A stretch of 64,000 nucleotides of DNA from G963662675 sp963676845 (GTDB taxonomy: Bacteria; Bacteroidota; Bacteroidia; Bacteroidales; Prolixibacteraceae). A program made the translations under genes and the position numbers. Each line of letters starts with the position of its first letter. Within the stretch, counting starts at the first letter, position 1. Positions 1-8,688 of the stretch are shown piece by piece. The notes under the pieces are model-generated. The model made no database searches, was not told where the DNA came from, and saw nothing but the letters and a program-made list of their open reading frames with translations. The stretch spans positions 69,538-133,537 of the forward strand of contig CAXXKK010000020.1 of NCBI GenBank assembly GCA_963676845.2, given 5' to 3'.

Positions 1-919
1 TATCTGCCCGTAAATACAGTGTATCTGCTTCGGTATAGAGTAATAAATGAGCTGAATCGGTAACAAGGGCAGTTTCATTTATTTCATTGTAAATTACTTT
101 GTTTCCTTTTACAATCAGACTGTTCTCAAAATCCTGAATGTTTGCATCCCCAAGAGCTTTTCCTTCTCCTGACGTTTTGTTGTAGTAAATAGAGTCGGCT
201 GTAATGTTTTGGTTTTCTGTAATAAATACAGGCCTTTCAAAAAGTTCAATATCTTCAGTTTTTGTATTGTAGAACCCAGATGTTGCCAATAGAGTATCTC
301 CTTCATCGTATATTGTAGTTGGGCCTAAAATACTGGTGATACCTGTAATCTGCTCATAAATTAGTTGTGTCAGAAAGAGAGGTTGTAATTGGGGGTTTGT
401 GCATCAACTTCAGTTTTGAAATAGGCAATATCCGGATCGGCATGATATTCTCCGATTTTGCTGTAAAGTGTATTCGTGCTGTCTTGAACTGTGCCATAAT
501 CATCGTAATAACCAATATTTAGGTTCATATCGAAATTAAGGGTGTCAGTTGTGAGTGTAGTTGATTTATTAACCAGTTTCACATGTCCATATGCTTCTGC
601 CCATTTTGTGTCGCCATTGTAATTGAGGTAATCAGCATACATATGAAGGGTGTCATCTTTTAGAATGTGCACGTTTCCAAAAGCATCAACCATATTTACA
701 TCAGTATAGGAATATGCGCTATCGCACCACATAAAAATATTTTGATGTTCTAATTGCACATTCCCAATTAGGCGTTGTGCATTGGCAACAATATTTACAT
801 CATTTCTCAAAAAATCCGCATGATTAATGTTGATCAATTGCTTTTCCTGAGCAATTGAGAAAAGGGGGAGGAGTGAAAATAATTAAGAATAGTCCTATTT
901 TTTTATTTTTAATGCCCAC
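1..919 (-). CDS. OstA-like (LptA/OstA N-terminal domain) protein, 3' end beyond window, frameshifted
   Basis: This is an OstA/LptA-type periplasmic protein, the beta-jellyroll family that carries lipopolysaccharide or helps outer-membrane assembly. The minus-strand segment 837-370 has the repeating pattern of the family (NAQRLIGNVQLEHQNIFMWC, then DAFGNVHILKDDTLHMYADY). Past 370 the same kind of sequence continues in another frame to base 1 (YEQITGITSILGPTTIYDEG, ITADSIYYNKTSGEGKALGD), so the frame breaks near 376-382, where an extra CT in the coding strand explains it. Upstream, SLLPLFSIAQ looks like the end of a signal peptide but is out of frame with a GTG start near 919, implying a second break near 872-880. 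It lies just after the MoxR gene and probably belongs to the same operon. The C-terminus is cut by the window edge. Confidence 0.75.
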
Positions 920-937
920 GATGAGTCGTCGAAATGA

Positions 938-1900
938 TTATAAAAGTTCATCAATAATCTGACCAACTGAAATATTTTCAGCTTCAGCTTTATAATTTTT
1001 AATGATTCGGTGACGCAGGATGTTTTTAGCTACAGCTTGAACATCTTCAATATCCGGTGAATACTTGCCCGATATTGTAGCATGTGCCTTCGCTCCCAAC
1101 ATCAAGTATTGAGAAGCTCTTGGCCCTGCTCCCCATTTTAGATATTTGTCAGTTAGAGGGGCTGCTTGTTCTGTCCCCGGTCGTGTTTTTGACGAAAGAT
1201 TAACAGCGTATCTCAGTACATTATCGTTTATAGGAACTTTCAGAATAAGGCTTTGGAAATATCTGATTTCCTCTCCGGAAACGATTTCCTGCAAGTTTGC
1301 TGAAAAATCGGATGTTGTATTGCGAACAATATCCATTTCATCATCGAACTTGGGATAATCCAGCCAAATAGAAAACATAAAGCGATCGAGCTGTGCTTCG
1401 GGTAGAGGATAAGTTCCTTCCTGTTCAATCGGGTTTTGTGTTGCAAGTACGAAGAAAGGCTTGTCTAGCTCAAAACGATCCCCGGCAGCAGTTACGGCAC
1501 GTTCCTGCATGGCTTCAAGCAATGCTGCTTGTGTTTTGGGAGGCGTCCGGTTAATCTCGTCAGCTAAGATGATGTTTGCAAAAAGAGGACCCCGAATAAA
1601 TTTGAATACCCGTTCCTTATCCAGTATTTCAGTACCGATAATATCTGATGGCATAAGGTCGGGGGTAAATTGAATACGGTTGTATTTTAATCCTAAAACT
1701 TCAGCAATCGTATTTACAAGCAATGTTTTGGCAAGGCCTGGAACACCAACCAATAGACAGTGACCACGGCTAAACATGGAAATCAAAATTTGTTTAATGA
1801 TTTCATCTTGTCCGTAAATACGTTTCTTTATTTCATTCTGTAGAAGATCGAATTTTACTTTTAGTGCATCTACTGCTTCTACATCGTTTTTAAAGTTCAT
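938..1900 (-). CDS. MoxR family AAA+ ATPase
   Basis: This is a 320-residue MoxR-type AAA+ ATPase, a cytoplasmic chaperone-like ATPase that often works with von Willebrand A-domain proteins. Walker A GVPGLAKT is at about residues 52-59 and Walker B ILADEINR at 111-118, followed by the MoxR hallmark TPPKTQAALLEAMQE. The sensor region VLATQNPIEQEGTYPLPEAQ is at 151-170. Length is typical. It sits 17 bases downstream of the SurA-like gene on the same strand. No BatA/BatB-type partner genes are visible nearby, so its client is unknown. The ATPase call is firm; the function is not. Confidence 0.95.
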   Translation of the reverse strand: MNFKNDVEAVDALKVKFDLLQNEIKKRIYGQDEIIKQILISMFSRGHCLLVGVPGLAKTLLVNTIAEVLGLKYNRIQFTPDLMPSDIIGTEILDKERVFKFIRGPLFANIILADEINRTPPKTQAALLEAMQERAVTAAGDRFELDKPFFVLATQNPIEQEGTYPLPEAQLDRFMFSIWLDYPKFDDEMDIVRNTTSDFSANLQEIVSGEEIRYFQSLILKVPINDNVLRYAVNLSSKTRPGTEQAAPLTDKYLKWGAGPRASQYLMLGAKAHATISGKYSPDIEDVQAVAKNILRHRIIKNYKAEAENISVGQIIDELL

Positions 1901-1917
1901 AGCTTGCTATCTGTTTT

Positions 1918-3270
1918 TTATTTGATCCAGCCGTCAAATTCGAAGTTGCAATTCAAGTAGGCATCATTAATGTGGACGTATGTCACATTTAGTTTATCTG
2001 CTATCCAATCATGTAAAATTTCATTTTGTTTTTCATTCAGGTACATATTACTTATGACCTGGTAATCTTCCTGAAGGTTTGCCTTATGGTCATCAATTCT
2101 ATCTATTAATTTTACAATTTTATATACAGTTTTATTTGTTTTTCTATCAATAGACAGGAATGGTTCTGATATTTCGTTGATTTTTAATTCATCCAGAACT
2201 TTAGATATGTCTCCATCAAGTTCTTCCAGGTACCATTTGGATGACATCGTATTGGGATTAATTGCTAGACCTCCTCCATTTCGCGTGTCTTCATTGTCTG
2301 AAAACATATAAGCTGCTCGTTCAAACGTAAGTGTCTCTTTCCTAATAATATCAGAAATACTGTCAAGTCTTGATTTTGCTTCATCAAGAGCTTCAGGAGA
2401 TGGTTTGGCTGTAAGTAATATGTGACGAGTGTTTACTTTATTATCTCGCTTTTCAATTAGTTGAATTATGTGATACCCATAAATACTTTCGACGACATTG
2501 GAAATACGATCACCTTTCAGATTAAATGCAGCAGTTGCATAAGCGGCATCCAAGTTTGCTCTGGCATAAAAGCCAATTTCACCACCATCAGATGCTGAAC
2601 CGTCTTCAGAATATAAAAGTGCTAATGTAGAGAAGCTTTCTCCATTTTCAATTCTTCTTTTGTAATCCCTTAAACGTGCCTTAATTTCATTTATTTGATC
2701 CATGTCGATCTTCGGCTCTACAATAATTTCAGCATATTGAACCTGTGTATTTACCATTGGTATCTCATCTTCAGTAAGTTGTCGGTAATATCTACGAACC
2801 TCAGCAGGAGTTGCCACGATATTTGATACAATTTTGCTTTGCATTTGGCTGGTAATATTCGAGTTGCGTATTACATCTTCCAGCTGAGATCTTATTTCGG
2901 CCATGGAACTGTGAAAATATCTTTCAACAGCTGCTTCTGTTCCAAAATATTCCATGTATGAATCAATTTGTTGTTCCATACTTTGTAAAACCTGACTGTC
3001 GGTAACTATAATTGTTGAATCTAGTTCTGCCTCGGCAATTAATAATTTTTGTTGAAGGAGATTTTCCAGAATGCTACATTTCATATCTCCATCCATTGAT
3101 TGTCCTTGTGCCTGAAGGTTTATGTATTCATTTTCAATATCTGACTTTAAGATTATATTTCCACCAACAACTGCTACAATTTCATCAACCATTCTATCTT
3201 GCGCAGAAACATGGGTAGTTCCAACTAAAAGACAAAATGAAATTAAACTCAGGAAAACTTGTTTGAACAT
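1918..3270 (-). CDS. SurA-like periplasmic peptidyl-prolyl isomerase/chaperone
   Basis: This 450-residue exported protein resembles SurA, the periplasmic chaperone and parvulin-type prolyl isomerase that escorts outer-membrane proteins. A signal peptide (FLSLISFCLLVGTTHVSAQ) precedes a SurA N-terminal domain (VDEIVAVVGGNIILKSDIEN). Two parvulin-like domains follow: about residues 178-275 (SEDGSASDGGEIGFYARANL, GYHIIQLIEKR) and 280-370 (NTRHILLTAKPSPEALDEAK). It is the third of three consecutive chaperone-type genes and lies 5 bases after the lipoprotein gene. Placement beside OstA-like and MoxR genes supports a role in outer-membrane biogenesis. Confidence 0.92.
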   Translation of the reverse strand: MFKQVFLSLISFCLLVGTTHVSAQDRMVDEIVAVVGGNIILKSDIENEYINLQAQGQSMDGDMKCSILENLLQQKLLIAEAELDSTIIVTDSQVLQSMEQQIDSYMEYFGTEAAVERYFHSSMAEIRSQLEDVIRNSNITSQMQSKIVSNIVATPAEVRRYYRQLTEDEIPMVNTQVQYAEIIVEPKIDMDQINEIKARLRDYKRRIENGESFSTLALLYSEDGSASDGGEIGFYARANLDAAYATAAFNLKGDRISNVVESIYGYHIIQLIEKRDNKVNTRHILLTAKPSPEALDEAKSRLDSISDIIRKETLTFERAAYMFSDNEDTRNGGGLAINPNTMSSKWYLEELDGDISKVLDELKINEISEPFLSIDRKTNKTVYKIVKLIDRIDDHKANLQEDYQVISNMYLNEKQNEILHDWIADKLNVTYVHINDAYLNCNFEFDGWIK

Positions 3271-3275
3271 CTCTT

Positions 3276-4127
3276 CTATTTTTTGATATTAAAGATTTTA
3301 AATTTGTTGGATGCAACGCCTTCGTTGTATATGTCGTCTTCAATTGTTTTCAAAAAATTCAATTTGCGTTCGTTTATCAGGATGTTTTTTATATCCGAAC
3401 TGACATAATCGATAGGGGCGGAGCTTCCTGCAATTCTGTAATCGCGGATACAAATAAAGTAATAATAATTTGTATCGCTACTTTCAACGATCTTGTTTCT
3501 TGTTAAAAAAAGTTCATTAACGTTAAATTCTTCCGGCATTTGACTAAAAACCTGGTTTGCATTTATCCAGTTGTCATTAAACCGATCGTATTGTTTTGCA
3601 TATTGAAAGGCGTATTCGTCAAGCAATGTAAGATCATCTTCATCAGATGTTTCACAAAGGTCTTTGATGGTTTCAGGGGAGGCTACGTCAAGTGGTATTT
3701 TAAGAAATACAGCTTTTATAATATTGCTATGAAGGATATAATTTTCTGGATGATCGTAAAAGTAATCTTCGATTTCCGAATTGTATATTACTGTATCCAG
3801 TTTCTGACGAACCAATTCCTGTTTATATCGGTAAGTAAGTAATGAATTGCGATACTCGTCCAGTTCTTCCTGAACATCTTTTTGCTCTGGTGATAAATTC
3901 TGTTCTGCATTTAGCACAACTAGTTCTGAGCGTACCCATTTTTTTACAAAATCATCAACCCAAAGTGTGCTGTCTGTTTCGTCTAGGTTGCCGGGTAATA
4001 CTTCGGCAACATCTTCTAGGTACAAATAATTTTCACCTACCTGTGCCAAGGGAGTTTTCTCCGTTTCAGACTGCTGACAAGAAATTGTTGCCAGAAAGAT
4101 GATTATTGCCAACCACTTTTTCATCAT
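3276..4127 (-). CDS. SurA-N-like lipoprotein, no clear rotamase domain
   Basis: This is a 283-residue predicted lipoprotein. The signal peptide WLAIIIFLATISCQQSE has a lipobox-like TISC, so Cys17 is the likely acylated residue (or Cys16 if the second ATG is used). Residues 25-130 resemble the chaperone-like N-terminal part of SurA/PrsA proteins (AQVGENYLYLEDVAEVLPG, then helical charged sequence). I do not see the parvulin signature (ILL..., GG.LG) present in both neighbours, so it may be a chaperone without isomerase activity. It begins 2 bases after the upstream chaperone gene, suggesting translational coupling. Two ATG codons open the frame and either could be used. Confidence 0.8.
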   Translation of the reverse strand: MMKKWLAIIIFLATISCQQSETEKTPLAQVGENYLYLEDVAEVLPGNLDETDSTLWVDDFVKKWVRSELVVLNAEQNLSPEQKDVQEELDEYRNSLLTYRYKQELVRQKLDTVIYNSEIEDYFYDHPENYILHSNIIKAVFLKIPLDVASPETIKDLCETSDEDDLTLLDEYAFQYAKQYDRFNDNWINANQVFSQMPEEFNVNELFLTRNKIVESSDTNYYYFICIRDYRIAGSSAPIDYVSSDIKNILINERKLNFLKTIEDDIYNEGVASNKFKIFNIKK

Positions 4128-4129
4128 AG

Positions 4130-6067
4130 CTATTCTGCTTCTATCGTTTTCAATAACTTCTTGTTGACTTTGATTTTGTACTTTTTATGTAAGGTTTTCA
4201 ACAGCTCCTCTTCCAGGTAATCCTGGTAAGCCGAGATATATAGCCCTTTTGCTTCTTTGAGTGTTTTAGGTTCGGACTTAATTAAATTTCCATGGATGAA
4301 ACTAAGTCCATTTTTGAAATTATCCGGTTTTGCCTTGTCCCAAACAAGATGGTCAACAATTGGGTTATCTCCGTTCGCAAAAATACCTTTTTCTATTTGA
4401 ATTGAATGGGTTTGCTGGTTATTTATAATGTCCAATAATTCTTCTTTACTTATTTTGTCGTCTTCAGCCAGAATCGTTTCAATAAGGTCTTTTTCATCCT
4501 GCGTGTTACATTGAAAAATCCATCCTTCAAAGCGGTTGTTCCACATAAAAAGTCTGGGGTTATTTTTGTAAAATTCAGCCAAACCTACAGAATCTTCAAG
4601 GGCTGCATTCCAGATTGCATCTTCCGAGAAGTTGAAAAGCAGAATGCCTTCGTAGTATTCCTGATATAGGTATTTGAATTCAGGGTATTTTTCTTCCAGT
4701 TGATTCTCTTCTTCGGCTAAAAGCACTTCTTTCAGAAATTGATTATAGAAATCTGATATTTTGCTCTTTACGAATGTTCCCTGTTTTGGAGTCGATTGGT
4801 CAATGTAGCTTGAAAAATCACCAAAGGTTGAATTTTTATTGTTGTAGGAGAACAGTGTTTTGTCTGGGTTTTCCATTTGTTCAGCAACAGGAATGTTGGA
4901 TTCATTTTGAAGAACTTGATTGATAAATTCCGACAAACCGGTTTCTGAGTAATTGTAATCAGCTTTTAATTTATTCAGGAATATTTCTTCGTTGTGCGAA
5001 CTAATTTCAGGATTTTGCTTGATTTTGTTGATGAGCAGTTCTTCTTGTTTTTCAAAGGATGCAACGGGCTGGAAATCTAAACGCATAATAATTTGCCATC
5101 CGGAAGCAGTTCTTATTACATCGGAAATATCTCCGTCGTTTTGAAGCGAAAATGCGGATTCGGCCAAGGGTTCAGGGAGGTCGGAATAGTAATAATAGGT
5201 AGCAACACCACCATTGGCAGCCGTTTGTCTGTTGTCCGAGAACTTTTGAGCCATATTTGAGAAATCTTCACCATTTTTTAGCAAAACGAGCAGGCTGTCT
5301 GCCAGTTGTTTTTTGCTGTTGATGGTTTCTTCACTCGATCCAGTGGAAGTTCTCAGTAGAATGTGTGCAAGTTTTACCTGGCCTGTAATTTCCCTTTTGT
5401 CGTGCACCTTGATAAGGTGATAGCCATAGGATGTACGTACGGGGAGTGAAACTTCTCCAATTGGAGTGTTGTAAGCTGCATCTTCAAAAGGATAAACCAT
5501 TTCAAAACCTTTAAAGTAGCCTAGTTCTCCACTGTTTGTTTTTGCAGAAGGATCTTCAGAATATTGAGCTGCCATTTCGTTAAAATCAGCACCTTCAAGT
5601 ATTTGCTTGCGAATATCCATCAACTTTGAATAAATCCGGGCTGTGTCTTCCGGCATGGCATTGGAATCTAAAAGCAACAGGATATGGCTGGCATCAACTT
5701 CGTGTGTTATGCGGTAATAAGCAGTTTTGACCGTTTCATCCGTATATTCAACATGGGTAAGATAGGGTTCTGCCAGTTCCGAACGGTATTGTTCCATTTC
5801 TTTTTGGAAAGATGAAATGGTATCGTATTGCAGATTTTCGGCTTCAATGACTTTTAATTTATAGTCAATGAAAAGATCCATGTATTCTTTAGGTGACTTT
5901 TTCTCAGCTTCGTCGGTTAAATACTGATTGTTCTTTTGATAAAACCTTTCAAATTCTTCGGCTAAAATCTCATGATCACCTATTGAAACAATGACCTGTT
6001 GTGATTGACTAAATGTGATAAATGGAACGACTAACGCTACAACAAGCAAGCTTATTTTGTACAACAT
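4130..6067 (-). CDS. Large periplasmic peptidyl-prolyl isomerase with two parvulin domains
   Basis: This is a 645-residue exported PpiC/SurA-type protein. A short signal peptide (LVVALVVPFITFSQS) is followed by an N-terminal chaperone segment with IGDHEILAEEFERFYQKN. Two parvulin domains are clear: about residues 125-228 (VDASHILLLL, NSGELGYFKGFEM, YGYHLIKVHDKRE) and 233-335 (VKLAHILLRTS, AANGGVATYYYYSD, SGWQIIMRLD). The remaining 300 residues form an additional helical region common in Bacteroidota versions. It is the first chaperone gene of the minus-strand cluster, downstream of guaB with a 29-base gap, and may be co-transcribed with it. Confidence 0.92.
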   Translation of the reverse strand: MLYKISLLVVALVVPFITFSQSQQVIVSIGDHEILAEEFERFYQKNNQYLTDEAEKKSPKEYMDLFIDYKLKVIEAENLQYDTISSFQKEMEQYRSELAEPYLTHVEYTDETVKTAYYRITHEVDASHILLLLDSNAMPEDTARIYSKLMDIRKQILEGADFNEMAAQYSEDPSAKTNSGELGYFKGFEMVYPFEDAAYNTPIGEVSLPVRTSYGYHLIKVHDKREITGQVKLAHILLRTSTGSSEETINSKKQLADSLLVLLKNGEDFSNMAQKFSDNRQTAANGGVATYYYYSDLPEPLAESAFSLQNDGDISDVIRTASGWQIIMRLDFQPVASFEKQEELLINKIKQNPEISSHNEEIFLNKLKADYNYSETGLSEFINQVLQNESNIPVAEQMENPDKTLFSYNNKNSTFGDFSSYIDQSTPKQGTFVKSKISDFYNQFLKEVLLAEEENQLEEKYPEFKYLYQEYYEGILLFNFSEDAIWNAALEDSVGLAEFYKNNPRLFMWNNRFEGWIFQCNTQDEKDLIETILAEDDKISKEELLDIINNQQTHSIQIEKGIFANGDNPIVDHLVWDKAKPDNFKNGLSFIHGNLIKSEPKTLKEAKGLYISAYQDYLEEELLKTLHKKYKIKVNKKLLKTIEAE

Positions 6068-6096
6068 CTACTTTTCAAATTTAAACAAAGGGCAAT

Positions 6097-7575
6097 CTAT
6101 AATTGCCGTGAACTATAATTGGGAGCTTCCTGGGTGATAGAAACATCGTGAGGATGGCTTTCCTGAACTCCCGGGGCTGTAATCCTGGTAAATTTTGCAT
6201 CCATCAGTTCCCTGATATTTTTTGCACCGCAATAACCCATACCAGAACGTAGTCCACCTATCATTTGGTATAAAACTTCATATAATAATCCTTTATAGGG
6301 AACGCGTGCCGATATTCCTTCGGGTACCAGTTTTTTATTATCATTTTCTCCATCCTGAAAATAACGATCTTTAGAGCCGGCCTGCATCGCTTCAACAGAA
6401 CCCATGCCACGGTATGATTTGAATTTCCTTCCCTGGAAAATGATGGTTTCTCCCGGAGATTCATCAACTCCGGCAAATAGTGATCCAATCATGACTGAAT
6501 AAGCGCCTGCTGCAATGGCTTTTACAATATCTCCGGAATAACGAATTCCACCATCTGCAATAACAGGTATTCCACTTTTTCTAATGGCATTGGAAACAGT
6601 ATAAATGGCTGAAAGTTGAGGAATTCCAACTCCGGCAACAACTCGGGTTGTACAAATTGATCCGGGGCCAATACCAACTTTAACCGCATCTGCTCCTGCT
6701 TTTACCAAATCTTTGGCAGCTTCAGCTGTTGCAATATTTCCAACAATAATATCAATATCAGGGAAACGCTTTTTTGCTTCTTGCAGGGTTTGTATTACAC
6801 CTTTGGAATGACCATGTGCAGTATCGATAACCAGTGCATCAACCTGTGCATTTACCAATGCATCCATGCGCTTAAAAGCATCAGAAGTTACTCCTATTCC
6901 GGCGGCTACCCGCAGTCGGCCTTTTTCGTCTTTGCAGGCAAGGGGTTTGTCTTTGGCTTTCGTAATGTCTTTATAAGTAACGAGTCCGATCAGTTTTTTT
7001 GATTTATCAACAACCGGAAGTTTCTCAATTTTATGCTTTTGAAGAATTTCAGAGGCCTTATTTAAGTCCGTTGACTCTGTTGTATATACCAGATTTTCTG
7101 AAGTCATCACTTCGGAAATTGGTTTTCTCATGTTAGGTTCGAATCGTAAATCTCTATTTGTAACAATACCAACGAGTTCTCTGCTTTCATCAACGACAGG
7201 TATTCCCCCGATTTTATAGTTTCTCATCAACTGAAGAGCATCCTCAACATTTTTTTCTTTTGAGATAGTAATCGGATCATAGATCATTCCGTTTTCAGCA
7301 CGCTTAACCATCATAACCTGGCGGGCTTGCTCCTCAATGCTCATGTTTTTGTGGATGACTCCAATTCCCCCTTCCCTGGCGATGGCAATTGCTAAAGGGT
7401 ATTCAGTAACCGTGTCCATCGCGGCACTTACAATGGGTGTGTTTAGTTGAATGTTTCGGGTGAAATTCGATTTTAATTCAATATCTTTGGGTAACACTTC
7501 AGAATAGGAAGGAATGAGTAAGACATCGTCAAATGTCAGTCCTTCAGAAATAACCTTCTCCGTAAAAAATGACAT
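6097..7575 (-). CDS. guaB: Inosine-5'-monophosphate dehydrogenase
   Basis: GuaB converts IMP to XMP with NAD+, the committed step of guanine nucleotide synthesis, in the cytoplasm. The 492-residue protein has the normal architecture: a TIM barrel interrupted by two CBS domains at about residues 97-206. The catalytic loop GPGSICTT places the nucleophile at Cys308. The NAD/IMP-binding segments DTAHGHSKGV and IADGGIRYSGDIVKAIAAGA are present, as is the flap region with YRGMGSVEAM. A TAGATTTG box lies 29-36 bases upstream of the start. The gene is complete and unremarkable. Confidence 0.98.
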   Translation of the reverse strand: MSFFTEKVISEGLTFDDVLLIPSYSEVLPKDIELKSNFTRNIQLNTPIVSAAMDTVTEYPLAIAIAREGGIGVIHKNMSIEEQARQVMMVKRAENGMIYDPITISKEKNVEDALQLMRNYKIGGIPVVDESRELVGIVTNRDLRFEPNMRKPISEVMTSENLVYTTESTDLNKASEILQKHKIEKLPVVDKSKKLIGLVTYKDITKAKDKPLACKDEKGRLRVAAGIGVTSDAFKRMDALVNAQVDALVIDTAHGHSKGVIQTLQEAKKRFPDIDIIVGNIATAEAAKDLVKAGADAVKVGIGPGSICTTRVVAGVGIPQLSAIYTVSNAIRKSGIPVIADGGIRYSGDIVKAIAAGAYSVMIGSLFAGVDESPGETIIFQGRKFKSYRGMGSVEAMQAGSKDRYFQDGENDNKKLVPEGISARVPYKGLLYEVLYQMIGGLRSGMGYCGAKNIRELMDAKFTRITAPGVQESHPHDVSITQEAPNYSSRQL

Positions 7576-7603
7576 TATTGAGCTATTTAGATTGATTAAT
7601 AAT

Positions 7604-7611
7604 CAAATCTA
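7604..7611 (-). promoter_or_regulatory. Putative -7 box upstream of guaB
   Basis: On the minus strand this reads TAGATTTG, matching the Bacteroidota -7 consensus TAnnTTTG. It lies 29-36 bases before the guaB start, a usual distance. I do not see a good TTTG at the expected upstream spacing, so support is partial. Confidence 0.5.
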
Positions 7612-8128
7612 CGAAAAATATCAGTACGGATTTTCTCTTGTGTGCCAATTTTCAGGGCAATTGAGAATTGTTGTTTTTTAGTTTGATGGTTACTATTGAC
7701 AGGCTAGAGGAGGTCTATGTGTTAAAACTTATTTGTACTTGATTCATCTTTTTGAGAATAGGAAGAAAAATAGTAAACTTGCAAATCAATAGTTAGGATT
7801 GTTATTGCCTTTCGGTATCGTAAAGTTTTCTATTTGATATTGATACTATTACTTCTGCTGGAACAAAAACTTAGTATGACTTGTCATTGCTTTATCTCTG
7901 CTTACTTACAATAATGATCAAACCTTTAAGGATTAATTGGTTGAAATAGTTTTTCAGCTTTGTTTTTTTCTTTTTCAGAAGCAACCAGTATCATCTGGCT
8001 CATTTTATTGTTGAATATTTTTAGGAAATACCTAAAAGTTGGATTCTTGAGAAAATTGTATGATACATTTTGGCTTTGCACCACAGGCTTAGAAACTATT
8101 TTTTTTAGAGTAACTTAAAAAATATTAA
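7612..8128. other. Intergenic region between divergent guaB and the cold-shock-domain gene
   Basis: About 520 bases without a convincing gene; all frames are short and interrupted. It must carry promoters for both flanking genes. One point of note is GAGGAGG at 7707-7713 followed after three bases by ATG TGT TAA (7717-7725), a Shine-Dalgarno-like motif before a two-codon frame, reminiscent of the susC leaders but with tighter spacing. No other structure was recognised. Confidence 0.5.
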
Positions 8129-8575
8129 ATGGGTAGATCACGAGAAACATTTGGAAAAAAAGAAGTTCGGAATAAAAAACTTAAAAAACGTAAAGACAAA
8201 GCACAACGCAAGCTTGATAAAAAAGAGGAAGGCAAAAAAAGCCTGGATGATATGATTGCGTATGTTGACGAAAATGGAATGATTACATCAACGCCTCCTG
8301 ATCCGGATCAGAAAACAGAAGTTGATGTAGAGAGCATTCAGATTGGTGTTTCCAGAAGCGAGGATGAGGAGGAAAGTGGAGCAAAGCAGGGAACTGTAAG
8401 CAAGTATAATGATTCAAAAGGATATGGTTTTATTGTTGATAAACAGTTCGGTGAATCTATCTTTTTCCATATTAATGATTGCCTGGATGATATAAGAACA
8501 GGGGATAAAGTTGAATTTGAGGTAGAAAAAGGCATGAATGGTTTGAAAGCTAAAAATGTGAGCTTGAAAAAGTAA
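8129..8575 (+). CDS. Cold-shock-domain protein with basic N-terminal extension
   Basis: This is a 148-residue nucleic-acid-binding protein. The C-terminal 65 residues form a cold-shock (OB-fold) domain: KQGTVSKYNDSKGYGFIVDK includes the RNP1-like KGYGFI, and SIFFHINDC is the RNP2-like segment. The first 40 residues are extremely basic (RNKKLKKRKDKAQRKLDKKE), followed by an acidic linker (LDDMIAYVDENGMITSTPPD). This architecture is common in Bacteroidota, and I infer RNA binding or RNA chaperoning. It is monocistronic, with its own promoter region and a strong terminator right after it. The exact target is unknown. Confidence 0.9.
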   Translation: MGRSRETFGKKEVRNKKLKKRKDKAQRKLDKKEEGKKSLDDMIAYVDENGMITSTPPDPDQKTEVDVESIQIGVSRSEDEEESGAKQGTVSKYNDSKGYGFIVDKQFGESIFFHINDCLDDIRTGDKVEFEVEKGMNGLKAKNVSLKK

Positions 8576-8613
8576 GTTTTTCATTAACTACTGAAATAGA
8601 GATACAAAATTTT

Positions 8614-8655
8614 AAAGCAGGTTTAAAGGTTGACCTTTAAACCTGCTTTTTTCAT
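8614..8655 (+). terminator. Rho-independent terminator after the cold-shock-domain gene
   Basis: A perfect 16-bp stem (AAAGCAGGTTTAAAGG at 8614-8629 with its complement at 8634-8649) and a TTGA loop run into a T tract. The A-rich left side means it could also act on minus-strand transcripts. Confidence 0.9.
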
Positions 8656-8656
8656 A

Positions 8657-8664
8657 TATTTTTG
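8657..8664 (+). promoter_or_regulatory. Putative -7 box for recQ
   Basis: TATTTTTG matches TAnnTTTG and lies 24 bases before the recQ ATG. It falls directly after the preceding terminator. No clear -33 TTTG is seen because that position lies in the terminator stem. Confidence 0.45.
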
Positions 8665-8688
8665 TAAGTTTAAAACTTTCAGGTTTGT

